From Azospirillaceae bacterium (lineage in GTDB: Bacteria; Pseudomonadota; Alphaproteobacteria; Azospirillales; Azospirillaceae): 53,290 nt of DNA. Numbering within the stretch: the stretch's first letter is position 1; each line of letters begins with the position of its first letter. The stretch lies in the NCBI GenBank assembly GCA_028277115.1, contig JANQHG010000058.1, positions 1 through 53,290 on the forward strand, read 5' to 3'. Below, in pieces: positions 43,771 through 52,909 of the stretch. A model generated the notes under the pieces. That model was not told where the DNA came from. It did no database searches and was given only the letters and a program-made list of their open reading frames with translations. The translations under genes and the position numbers were made by a program.

Positions 43771-44158
43771 TACAGCCCGGCTCGAATCCTGACCTGGTCG
43801 GGATTTGAGCCGGAAAGCTGTACGCCAAGATGAAGAGTTCACCGTGGCGAGAATGGCGACCAGATCGCCGGCGTCGATTGCTGGCTGTGCGTCTGGGACG
43901 CAACAGGTTGTGTCCCGTTCGCCAGATTCACGTTCGGACATACAAAATGGAGATTCCTCCCGGCAACGCGACTGGGGGCACTGCAAGAGGTGCGGGTTGG
44001 GCGGCAGCCGCGGGTGACGGATGAGGAACGGTCGGCATTCGGGTCACCGCACCTTGGCGGGTGTCCGCACCGAACATGGTGAGCCGGGGCAGAGTAAGCG
44101 GACCCGGGATCGGATGTCGCCGATCCGACGCGACGTGCCGGGCGGCGCAGCCCCCTTG
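43771..44158. other. Gene-free boundary region of the AAA/DUF4276 island
   Basis: I find no credible gene. At 43805-43845 a 40-base segment resembles 1710-1752 (shared AAGCTGTAYGCCAAGATGA). The rest has mixed composition and looks like decayed accessory DNA between core gene and island. Confidence 0.45.
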
Positions 44159-44457
44159 TCAAAGCGCTCGGTACAGGGCGACCGACGGCAGTGCCGCGAC
44201 AAACCCGACCTTTTGATAGGCACGGCGCGCCGCGGCGTGGCTCGGATCGCCGCCGGTGCTGACCTCGACCGCCTTGACGCCCTGGTCCCTCATGCGCTCA
44301 AGGGTGAGACGGTAGAGGTGGGTGCCGATCCCCTGACCGGCGTGGTCGGGGTGGACCGCGTTGAGGCCGATCTCCCCGAATTGGGTCTCGGGTTTCACGG
44401 TGTAGCTGACGAAGCCGACGATCTCGCCTTGTCCCCGTTCGCGCAAGACAGATGTTG
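44159..44457 (-). pseudogene. GNAT acetyltransferase, C-terminal fragment
   Basis: About 95 residues equal the second half of a GNAT acetyltransferase: IVGFVSYTVKPETQFGEIGL, NAVHPDHAGQGIGTHLYRLT (the acetyl-CoA pyrophosphate loop, Q-x-x-G-x-G/A form as GQGIG), and SHAAARRAYQKVGFVAALPS. The first two strands and helices of the fold are missing. Immediately upstream the sequence changes into a truncated DUF4276-like gene in another frame, so the two genes were joined by a deletion or recombination at about 44455-44480. The open frame could be translated from an internal ATG but would lack half the fold. Confidence 0.75.
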
Positions 44458-44748
44458 AATCCGACTTGGCATCGTGACCGCGGCTTCGGCATCGACGAGT
44501 AGAACCAAGATGTCGTTGGGGGATCCTTGGTCCCGCGCGGCTCGAAAACGCTCATAGGCCTCACGCCGGGAACCGCAGGCGATCATGTCCCAGTGCCATC
44601 GGTTGGTTTGGGCCTTGTCCTTGATCGGTTTCAGGAAACCGTTCATCCCTTGGGCAATCAGCAGCCTCGACGCCTTGCCATCGCCACCGCCCTCAAGGAA
44701 GACCCTTACCCGACGTGACCGCTTGTAAGGGCGCTTGCCCGAGGTCAT
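44458..44748 (-). pseudogene. DUF4276-like (TOPRIM-like) partner of the AAA ATPase, C-terminally truncated
   Basis: About 95 residues match the N-terminal half of DUF4276 proteins: RVRVFLEGGGDGKASRLLIA, QGMNGFLKPIKDKA, WDMIACGSRREAYERFRAAR and NDILVLLVDAEAAV, the last being the acidic strand of a TOPRIM-like fold with EGGGD. The family normally continues for about 100 residues with an H/W-rich second half, which is absent. Instead the frame runs into GNAT-derived DNA and stops at 44395 after unrelated residues. Its ATG overlaps the ATPase stop by four bases (ATGA), so the two were translationally coupled. The truncation probably inactivates it. Confidence 0.7.
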
Positions 44749-45926
44749 GGATTGCCACCGATGGCGCCCATCAGCCAAATCTCGCCGAGTTGGTATTTTT
44801 CGAGATACGATCGGATCGCTGCGGCGTCCAGGCGAGTGAGCTCAGTGCCATTGCCTGAATTCTCGCAGACCACGACCGAGTCCGTATGGTTCGAAAGGGC
44901 GGAGATCAGAATGTCCGAGTGGGTCGTGACGATCAGCTGCATGGTCTGGGCCGCCTCGGTGAGCAACTCAGCCATCAGCGGCATCGCGCTTGGATGAAGC
45001 CCGAGCTCCGGTTCTTCGATGCACAACAAAGGCGGCTTGGACGGCGCAAAAAGGGATGCCAGGATCGCCAGAAATCGGAGTGTGCCGTCCGACAATCGGG
45101 TCGCCGGGATTGGGCGGTCCAGCCAGTCTTCATGAAGGAAAAACTGAACTGTCCCGCCATGTATCCTTGTGCTCAAACGAGCGAATTTTGGGAGAAACCT
45201 CTTGATTGTTCGGTCCAGTTCTTTGCCATTCACGTGTTGTATTTCGTTCAGTACCAGCGCGAGATTGGACAAATCCTGGAGCAGTCGGTCGGAGGGACCG
45301 TCAGCCGATTGAGGATGCCGGAGATTTGCAGATTGCCCGAAACGCCACTCTCGAAATGTCACAAAGTTACCGAAATTTATCCCTATAGTTGTTATCATTG
45401 GAAAGTTTGTTGGGTCTTTTATTTGAGAGAGGATCGACTGATATCTATCTATTTTAGAAGTATCTATAGAGATGATCTTTTTGTTACGAGTGTCGTAAAT
45501 TCTCGGGTTTCCGCGTTGAAAACTATAATATGGATCATGTGTTTGGTCGCCAGCTCCAGGAAAGGCATCAGATATCTCCTCATCGATTATTTCAACGCGC
45601 TGAAAGGCCGCCGCGAACTGAAGACGATACCGTGTCGGCCCAATTAGCTCGTAAAACTCGTTAAAGGAGATGCAGATCTCGGCGCTCTCTATTCTCTCTT
45701 CGCCCTTCCAAATCCACTCGATGGCCCCGCCACCTTTACGGATCGCTGCTGCGAAATCCGTCGGCGTCGCTCGCAATAGTTCGAAGCACTCGATCAGATT
45801 GGACTTGCCACTTCCATTCGGACCGATCAGGACATTCAGAGGCGTCAGGGCGAACGGCGGACTGTCCGGCGCGAACGATAGGAAGCCGCGAAGCCGGATG
45901 CTCTCAATCAGGCTGTCGTGCGCCAC
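44745..45926 (-). CDS. AAA ATPase of OLD/RecF type (AAA_15/AAA_21), defence-associated
   Basis: An intact 393-residue ABC-type ATPase. Walker A is GPNGSGKS at residues 35-42; the middle 200 residues form a variable coiled insertion; then RLSDGTLRFLAILASLFAP is the signature motif, LLCIEEPELGLHPSAM is Walker B, and LIVTTHSDILISAL contains the switch His. Proteins of this kind act with a TOPRIM or other effector in anti-phage systems (compare OLD, PARIS and similar pairs); here the coupled effector is a DUF4276-like gene. The stretch 45330-45560 is clearly AT-richer than its surroundings, a sign of acquisition. The start MAHDSLIESIRLRGFLSFAP is at 45926. Confidence 0.85.
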   Translation of the reverse strand: MAHDSLIESIRLRGFLSFAPDSPPFALTPLNVLIGPNGSGKSNLIECFELLRATPTDFAAAIRKGGGAIEWIWKGEERIESAEICISFNEFYELIGPTRYRLQFAAAFQRVEIIDEEISDAFPGAGDQTHDPYYSFQRGNPRIYDTRNKKIISIDTSKIDRYQSILSQIKDPTNFPMITTIGINFGNFVTFREWRFGQSANLRHPQSADGPSDRLLQDLSNLALVLNEIQHVNGKELDRTIKRFLPKFARLSTRIHGGTVQFFLHEDWLDRPIPATRLSDGTLRFLAILASLFAPSKPPLLCIEEPELGLHPSAMPLMAELLTEAAQTMQLIVTTHSDILISALSNHTDSVVVCENSGNGTELTRLDAAAIRSYLEKYQLGEIWLMGAIGGNP

Positions 45927-46107
45927 CTTGGCTCAACTCCGTCTGCCGATCGACCGCGGCCGCGCGACGGGGGCCTGCACCGAATTCACCGGCGTCGATT
46001 TCTCCGAATTAGAGGACGATGCGCGCTTCGAGAGGCGGCCGTCAAGCGGCTGGCTGCGGGGTGCTGCACCGCCGCCCGATCAATAATGTATCGTGCCGCA
46101 AAGCGGC
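45927..46107. other. Short gene-free gap
   Basis: Between the ATPase start and the hairpin after malate synthase I see no gene. It should hold the promoter of the island, which reads leftward. Confidence 0.4.
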
Positions 46108-46129
46108 GGCGCGGCGTGTACGCCGCGCC
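46108..46129. terminator. Hairpin at the end of malate synthase
   Basis: GGCGCGGCG (46108-46116) pairs with CGCCGCGCC (46121-46129) with loop TGTA, nine bases beyond the aceB stop on its downstream side. The minus-strand sequence after it turns AT-rich (ACATTATTG). Confidence 0.5.
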
Positions 46130-46138
46130 GCTCGCGGA

Positions 46139-47743
46139 TCAGACCCCTTCGCCGATCAGCTTGTCATAGGCCGGCAGGGTCAGGAACTCGACCAGCTCCG
46201 GCTGTTCGACCAGGTCGCGGAAGATCGCCGCGGCGTCGGCAAAGCGGCCGGCCGCGTAAGCGTCGTCGCCCAGGCGCTCGCGCCACTTGGCGAGCTCCTC
46301 ATCGATCGTCGTGCGCACCAGGGCGACGTCGATCGGGCGGCCGTCGTCAAGCTTGGCGCCGTGGTGCAGCCACTGCCAGACCTGGGTGCGCGAGATTTCC
46401 GCGGTCGCCGCGTCCTCCATCAGGTTGAACAGCGGCACGCAGCCGATGCCGCGCAGCCACGCCTCGAGATAGCCGATGCCGACCGCCACGTTCTGGCGCA
46501 GCCCCGCCTCGGACTTCGGCCCCTCGGGCACTGTCAGCAGGTCGGCCGCGGTGAGCGTGACGTCGTCGCGCTTCTTGTCGATCTGGTTCGGGCCGGGCAT
46601 GTGGGTGTCGAACACCTCGCGCGCCACCGGGACCAGGCCCGGGTGGGCGACCCAGGTGCCGTCGTGGCCGTTCTTGGCTTCGCGCTCCTTGTCCGCGCGG
46701 ACCTTGGCGATCGCCTCGGCATTGGCCGCGGCGTCGGTCTTGATCGGGATGTAGGCCGCCATGCCGCCGATCGCCGGCGCGTTGCGGCGGTGGCAGGTCT
46801 TGATCGCCAACACGCTGTAGGAGTTGAGGAAGTGGACGTCCATCGTCACCTTGGCGCGGTCGGGCATCACCGCCGCCGGGTCGCGCCGGAACTTTTTGAT
46901 GAAGCTGAAGATATAGTCCCAGCGGCCGCAGTTGAGCCCGGCCGAGTGGTCGCGCAGTTCGTACAGGATCTCGTCCATCTCGAACGCCGCCAAGATATGC
47001 TCGATCAACACGGTCGCCTTGATCGTGCCGGGGTCGAGGCCGAGCGCGGCTTCCGCGATCTTGAACGCCTCGTTCCACAGCCGCGCCTCGAAATGCGATT
47101 CGAGCTTGGGCAAGTAGAAATAAGGGCCGGAGCCGCGCGCCAGCAATTCCTTGGCGTTGTGGAAGACGAACAGGCCGAAATCGAATAGCGCGCCCGAGAT
47201 CGGCTGGCCGTCGAGCCGGACATGCTGTTCTTCCAGATGCCAGCCGCGCGGCCGCACCTTTATGACGGCGGTCTGGTCGTTCAAGCGATAGGCCTTGCCG
47301 GTCGCCGGGTCGTCGAAGGTGATGGTCCGGCGCACCGCGTCGCGCAGATTGATGTGGCCCTCGACCAGGTTGGTCCAGATCGGGGTGTTCGAATCTTCGA
47401 AATCGGCCATATAGAGCTTGGCGCCGGAGTTCAGCGCGTTGATCACCATCTTGCGGTCGGTCGGCCCGGTGATCTCGACCCGGCGGTCCTGAAGGTCCCC
47501 GGGCAGGGGCGCGATCGTCCAGTCGCCCTCGCGCACCGACTTTGTCTCGGCCAGGAAATCGGGCCGCTCGCCGGCGTCGAGCCGCGCCTGGCGCTCGGCG
47601 CGGACCTTGAGCAGGCGCTTTCTCTCGTCGCCGAACCGGCGCTCGAGCTCAAGCACCAACGCCATCGCGTCGGGGGTCAGAATCTCCTGGAAGGCCGGCG
47701 TCACAGGGGCCACGATCTCGAGGCCGGAGATGGTCGTTGACAT
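46139..47743 (-). CDS. aceB: Malate synthase A
   Basis: A 534-residue glyoxylate-shunt enzyme that condenses glyoxylate and acetyl-CoA to malate. It is the A isoform (about 530 residues, lacking the extra domain of malate synthase G). Seen: YMADFEDSNTPIWTNLVEGH, VIKVRPRGWHLEEQHV (catalytic Arg), TVLIEHILAAFEMDEILYEL (metal-binding Glu region), AGLNCGRWDYIFSFIKKF (metal-binding Asp region), IGGMAAYIPIK and DGTWVAHPGLVPVA. The isocitrate lyase gene is not in the window. It follows secF in the same direction, about 100 bases apart from it, with secF downstream... in transcription order aceB is separately promoted. Confidence 0.97.
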   Translation of the reverse strand: MSTTISGLEIVAPVTPAFQEILTPDAMALVLELERRFGDERKRLLKVRAERQARLDAGERPDFLAETKSVREGDWTIAPLPGDLQDRRVEITGPTDRKMVINALNSGAKLYMADFEDSNTPIWTNLVEGHINLRDAVRRTITFDDPATGKAYRLNDQTAVIKVRPRGWHLEEQHVRLDGQPISGALFDFGLFVFHNAKELLARGSGPYFYLPKLESHFEARLWNEAFKIAEAALGLDPGTIKATVLIEHILAAFEMDEILYELRDHSAGLNCGRWDYIFSFIKKFRRDPAAVMPDRAKVTMDVHFLNSYSVLAIKTCHRRNAPAIGGMAAYIPIKTDAAANAEAIAKVRADKEREAKNGHDGTWVAHPGLVPVAREVFDTHMPGPNQIDKKRDDVTLTAADLLTVPEGPKSEAGLRQNVAVGIGYLEAWLRGIGCVPLFNLMEDAATAEISRTQVWQWLHHGAKLDDGRPIDVALVRTTIDEELAKWRERLGDDAYAAGRFADAAAIFRDLVEQPELVEFLTLPAYDKLIGEGV

Positions 47744-47845
47744 GGGAACGGCTCTCTCGGTGTTGGGGGGACGACAAGCTGGGACGCGGGCGCGGCCCCC
47801 AAAGGGGCACGCCCGGCCGGTCGGCGCAGCGGCGGCGACGCCCCG

Positions 47846-48799
47846 TCAGGGCGGTGGTGTCGCCGGGGCGTCGGCCGCCGCCTCGGGCGTGCCGCGGCGC
47901 AGGCGGTTCTCGCCCAGGAACAACAAAATCGGCGCCGCGATGAAGATCGACGACAGGGTACCGATGATAATGCCGAACAACATCGGCAAGGCAAAGCCCC
48001 TGAGCGCCTCGCCCCCGAAAATCGCGAGCGGTGCCGCTGCCAGGAAGGTGGTCACCGAGGTGCCGATGGTCCGGCTCAAGGTCTGGTTGATCGACAAGTC
48101 GATCAGCTCGCGCAGTGGCATCTTCTTGTAGATGCGCAGATTCTCGCGCATGCGGTCATAGACCACGACCTTGTCGTTGATCGAATAGCCGATGATGGTC
48201 AAGACCGCGGCGACGCTGGTCAGGTTGAACGGGATCTGGGTGATCGCAAAGAACCCGATCGTCTTGGTGACGTCAAGGATCAAGGTGACCAGCGCCCCCA
48301 GGCCGAACTGCCATTCGAACCGGAACCAGATGTAGACCAGCATCGCGAGCAGGCCGAGCCCGACCGCCATCAGGCCGCTTTGCACCAGCTCGGCGCTGAC
48401 CGAGCCGCCGACCGCCTCGACCCGGCGGACCTCGCTGCCCGGGAACGCCTCCGCGACCGCGGCGCGGATCGCCAGGACCGCTTCTTGCTGCGCGGTCTCC
48501 GGCCCGGGCTGGCGTTCGACCCGGATCAGCACGTCGCGCGGCGAGCCGAACGACTGCAACGCGACCTCGCCGAGGTCGAGCCGGCCGAGCGCCCGGCGCA
48601 TCTCGCCGAAGTCGGCCGCCTCCACGGTCCGCAGCTCAACGACGATGCCGCCGCGGAAGTCGATGCCGTAGTTGAGGCCCGGGTAAAAGAACAGGACGAC
48701 GGCGATCAGGCTGACCAGCGCCGACACCGCCAGCCCGACCCGGCGCGCGCGCATGAACGGAATGCGGGTTTCGTCGGGCACCAGTCGCAGCATGACCAT
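47846..48799 (-). CDS. secF: Protein translocase subunit SecF
   Basis: A 317-residue inner-membrane protein with six membrane spans. The first is GLAVSALVSLIAVVLFFYPG followed by the conserved LNYGIDFRGGIVVELRT; the periplasmic P1-like loop is about 110 residues; the second half has GLLAMLVYIWFRFEWQFGLG, VLTIIGYSINDKVVVYDRMR and ENLR, the typical SecF GYSINDTVVVFDR-like motif, then LSRTIGTSVTTFLAAAPL. With SecD it uses the proton gradient to release preproteins on the periplasmic side. It lies 44 bases after secD. The two ATGs at 48799 and 48793 are both possible. Confidence 0.96.
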   Translation of the reverse strand: MVMLRLVPDETRIPFMRARRVGLAVSALVSLIAVVLFFYPGLNYGIDFRGGIVVELRTVEAADFGEMRRALGRLDLGEVALQSFGSPRDVLIRVERQPGPETAQQEAVLAIRAAVAEAFPGSEVRRVEAVGGSVSAELVQSGLMAVGLGLLAMLVYIWFRFEWQFGLGALVTLILDVTKTIGFFAITQIPFNLTSVAAVLTIIGYSINDKVVVYDRMRENLRIYKKMPLRELIDLSINQTLSRTIGTSVTTFLAAAPLAIFGGEALRGFALPMLFGIIIGTLSSIFIAAPILLFLGENRLRRGTPEAAADAPATPPP

Positions 48800-48843
48800 T
48801 GGCGCTTACTCTCGCGGTCGTCGGGGTTTCTTGGGGTCACCGG

Positions 48844-50457
<1,614 letters not shown>

Positions 50458-50511
50458 CGCTGAAAGCGTTCCCGAGTGTCGTCGAGGGTCGTCGGCCGGC
50501 CGCGGGGTCGG

Positions 50512-50970
50512 CTAGCCCTTGGCCGCCTTGCTGGCCGGCCGGTCGTCGTCGCTGTCGTCGTCGTTATCCCGGTCGCGGTCGCGCTCGCGCTCGCGGTCGC
50601 GGTCACGATCACGGTCGCGCCCGCGGTCACGGCCGCCCTTGGCGGCTGCCGGTTCGGGTTTGGCGAGCACGTGGCTGACGGTGGCGCGGACCACGCGGAC
50701 GCGCACGCCCTCGGCGATTTCGATCACGATTTCTTCTTCGTTGACGACCCGGGTGATCGTGCCGATCAGGCCGCCGGCGGTGACGATGCGGTCGCCGCGG
50801 CGCAGCGCATCGATCATCGCCTTGTGCTCTTTCATTTTTTTCTGCTGGGGGCGGATCAGCAGGAAATAGAACACGATGAAAATCAGGACCAGCGGCAGGA
50901 ACGCCATCGGGTCGAACGCGGAGGGTGCGCCCGCCGGGGCGCCCTGGGCAAGGGCCGTGGAAACCAACAT
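50512..50970 (-). CDS. yajC: Preprotein translocase subunit YajC with long charged tail
   Basis: A 152-residue inner-membrane protein. After a short Ala/Pro lead comes one membrane span (FLPLVLIFIVFYFLLIRPQQ) and the cytoplasmic YajC core KKMKEHKAMIDALRRGDRIV, TAGGLIGTITRVVNEEEIVI. The usual protein is about 110 residues; here 45 extra residues form a tail of alternating Arg and Asp (RDRDRDRERERDRDRDND). The bases encoding it are a repetitive GCGGTCGCGGTC-like tract that could expand or contract. Its binding partner, if any, is unknown. The ribosome site is GGGAGG. Confidence 0.93.
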   Translation of the reverse strand: MLVSTALAQGAPAGAPSAFDPMAFLPLVLIFIVFYFLLIRPQQKKMKEHKAMIDALRRGDRIVTAGGLIGTITRVVNEEEIVIEIAEGVRVRVVRATVSHVLAKPEPAAAKGGRDRGRDRDRDRDRERERDRDRDNDDDSDDDRPASKAAKG

Positions 50971-51371
50971 GTCGGAAGGTGCCTCCCAATAAGGCGGATC
51001 GGTGGGGAGAGGGCAGGGCGGCCGGACTATACCGGCGGCAACCGTTCTTGCATAGGGGCGGTGGCGGAGCGAATTCCGTCCCCCGCCTCAAGCGGGGGAC
51101 GTGCCAGCGGCCGGATGGGGGCCGACCGGCGACGCAGGCGCCGGGGGCGAGGGTTTTGGGGGCTTCGCCCCCAGGTCAGGGGGTTTCACCCCCCGACACC
51201 CCCTGACCAGGGGTTGCCCCCTGGACCCCGCCAATTCGTCGGGGTCAAGGGGGGTGTGCCCCCTTGCGGGGGTGTCGGGGGCAGCGCCCCTGACAACGGC
51301 CGTCAGGCCGAACCATGTGCCGCAGGCGCGTTCCATCCAGAGTGGATCGGCCGACGGACAGTGAGGAACCA
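50971..51371. other. Intergenic region with GC-rich repeat, long copy 2
   Basis: No gene is present. It includes the yajC promoter side (50971-51100) and the full repeat at 51154-51309. Confidence 0.5.
51154..51309 (+). repeat. GC-rich intergenic repeat, long copy 2
   Basis: TTTTGGGGGCTTCGCCCCCA, then CCCCCCGACACCCCCTGACC, AGGGGTTGCCCCCTGGACCC and GACAACGGCCGTCAGGCC match 7486-7642 closely along 156 bases with small substitutions and a shorter G-run. Unlike the other copies it does not follow a stop codon directly in its own direction. Confidence 0.8.
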
Positions 51372-51535
51372 ATGAAAAGATATGTCGCTCTTCTTTACCA
51401 CGAGGACGACGCTTGGCCTGTGATCTTTCGATGCGCTCTCAGGCCATGTCGCGACCATGCGGGACCATGGGGAGACGATCCCGGAGCCCCGGTCGGTGGA
51501 CGAGGTCTTATCGGCCGGGGCACGCCGACTGATGA
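51372..51535 (+). pseudogene. hicB-like antitoxin remnant with internal deletion
   Basis: From ATG 51372 the frame reads MKRYVALLYHEDDAWPVIF, the first strand of a HicB-type antitoxin. It then jumps: in another frame, from 51436, the sequence continues ALSGHVATMRDHGETIPEPR and SVDEV, which is the HicB helix and C-terminal part. The missing middle is the PDFPGC-type strand and the start of the helix, so an internal deletion with frameshift destroyed the gene. No hicA toxin gene is seen beside it. Family known for toxin-antitoxin pairs. Confidence 0.65.
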
Positions 51536-51730
51536 TCCTGCCGTGGGGCACCGACAACGGCGGGATGACGAGGACCTCACGATCGGTGACCGCGCGCTCG
51601 GGTGGCTGCGGCGCAACGGACGGGACCGACCCACCCGCAGCCATGACCCGACCGGCCGCGGGTCACGTAACTGTCACGCGCCGGCGATAGGCTGTTGCTG
51701 CGGTGCCGAGGGTGGGGCAAAAGAGTATCG

Positions 51731-52873
51731 ATGACCGACGAGACAATACTGACAAATGCCGAAGTCGTTGCCGACGGCCGCGTCTTTCACGGCACCGTGG
51801 TGGTGCGCGACGGCGCCATCGCCGAGGTTGCGCACGCCCCGAGCGCGGTGCGCACGGCCCAAGACCTTGAGGGCGACTTTCTGTTGCCCGGACTGGTCGA
51901 GCTCCACACCGACAATCTGGAAAAGCATTTCGAGCCGCGGCCGGGCGTGGTCTGGCCGGCGCCGTTGGCGGCGGTGGCCTCGCACGACGCGTTGTTGGTC
52001 GGCGCCGGGATCACCACGGTGTGCGACGCGGTCCGGGTCGGCGACTATCGCGACGCCGGCAAGCGCCGGTTCATCTTGGAGTCGTCGGTCGGCACTTTGC
52101 GCGCGGCGCGTGATGCCGACCTGTTCCGCGCCGACCATCTGGTCCATCTGCGCTGCGAGATCGCCGACCCGACCGTGGTCGAGATGTTCGAGCCGTTCGC
52201 CGACGAGCCGTTGGTCCGCCTGGTCTCGCTGATGGACCACACGCCCGGCCAGCGCCAATGGACCGATCTGTCCAAGTTCCGCGAGTACTACCGCGGCATC
52301 GGGATGGGCGAGGCGGAGATGGACACGCTGTTCCTCGAGCAGACCGAACTGCAGGCGCGCTGCGCCGCCGAGCACCGTCTGACCCTGGTCGCACGCTGCC
52401 ACGAACGCGGCATCCCGCTCGCCAGCCACGACGACACGACCGAGGACCATGTCGCCGAGGCCCACGCCGACGGCATCGCGATCGCGGAGTTCCCGACCAC
52501 CGAGCTGGCGGCCCGCACCGCGCGCCGCCACGGCCTGTCGGTCATCCTGGGCGCACCCAACATCGTGCGCGGGGTCTCGCACTCGGGCAATGTCTCGGCG
52601 CGCCTGCTGGCGCGCCAGGGCTTGGCCGACGTGCTGTCGTCGGACTATGTCCCGGCGAGCCTGTTGCACGCGGCGTTCCTGCTCCACGCCGAGTTCCGGG
52701 TGCCGCTGGCGGCGGCGGTCGCGATGGTGACCGAGACCCCGGCGCGGCTGATCGGGCTCGACGACCGCGGCCGGATCGCGCCGGGCGGCCGGGCCGACCT
52801 GATCCGGGTCCGGGTGGTCGACGGCTTTCCTGTCGTGCGCGCCGTCTGGGGCGCCGGCCGGCGCCTGATGTAG
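51731..52873 (+). CDS. phnM: Alpha-D-ribose 1-methylphosphonate 5-triphosphate diphosphatase PhnM
   Basis: A 380-residue metal-dependent amidohydrolase of the C-P lyase pathway; it removes pyrophosphate from ribose methylphosphonate triphosphate. Seen: TILTNAEVVADGRVFHGTVV, LPGLVELHTDNLEKHFEPRP (metal ligands near residue 57), SLMDHTPGQRQWTDLSKFRE, PLASHDDTTEDHVAEAHADG, GAPNIVRGVSHSGNVSARLL, LADVLSSDYVPASLLHAAFL and RGRIAPGGRADLIRVRVV. Other phn genes are not in view; the following DUF1045 gene is a usual companion, so the cluster continues beyond the right edge. The ATG at 51731 begins MTDETILTN; no clear ribosome site. Confidence 0.95.
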   Translation: MTDETILTNAEVVADGRVFHGTVVVRDGAIAEVAHAPSAVRTAQDLEGDFLLPGLVELHTDNLEKHFEPRPGVVWPAPLAAVASHDALLVGAGITTVCDAVRVGDYRDAGKRRFILESSVGTLRAARDADLFRADHLVHLRCEIADPTVVEMFEPFADEPLVRLVSLMDHTPGQRQWTDLSKFREYYRGIGMGEAEMDTLFLEQTELQARCAAEHRLTLVARCHERGIPLASHDDTTEDHVAEAHADGIAIAEFPTTELAARTARRHGLSVILGAPNIVRGVSHSGNVSARLLARQGLADVLSSDYVPASLLHAAFLLHAEFRVPLAAAVAMVTETPARLIGLDDRGRIAPGGRADLIRVRVVDGFPVVRAVWGAGRRLM

Positions 52874-52909
52874 CCGGCCGCCCCGCAAACCTTGGACCAC
52901 CAGTAACCC

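Noticed and set aside
43839-44162. Minus-strand 107-residue open frame next to the GNAT fragment
   Set aside because: Ser/Arg/Pro-rich with no structure-like pattern; treated as non-coding boundary DNA.
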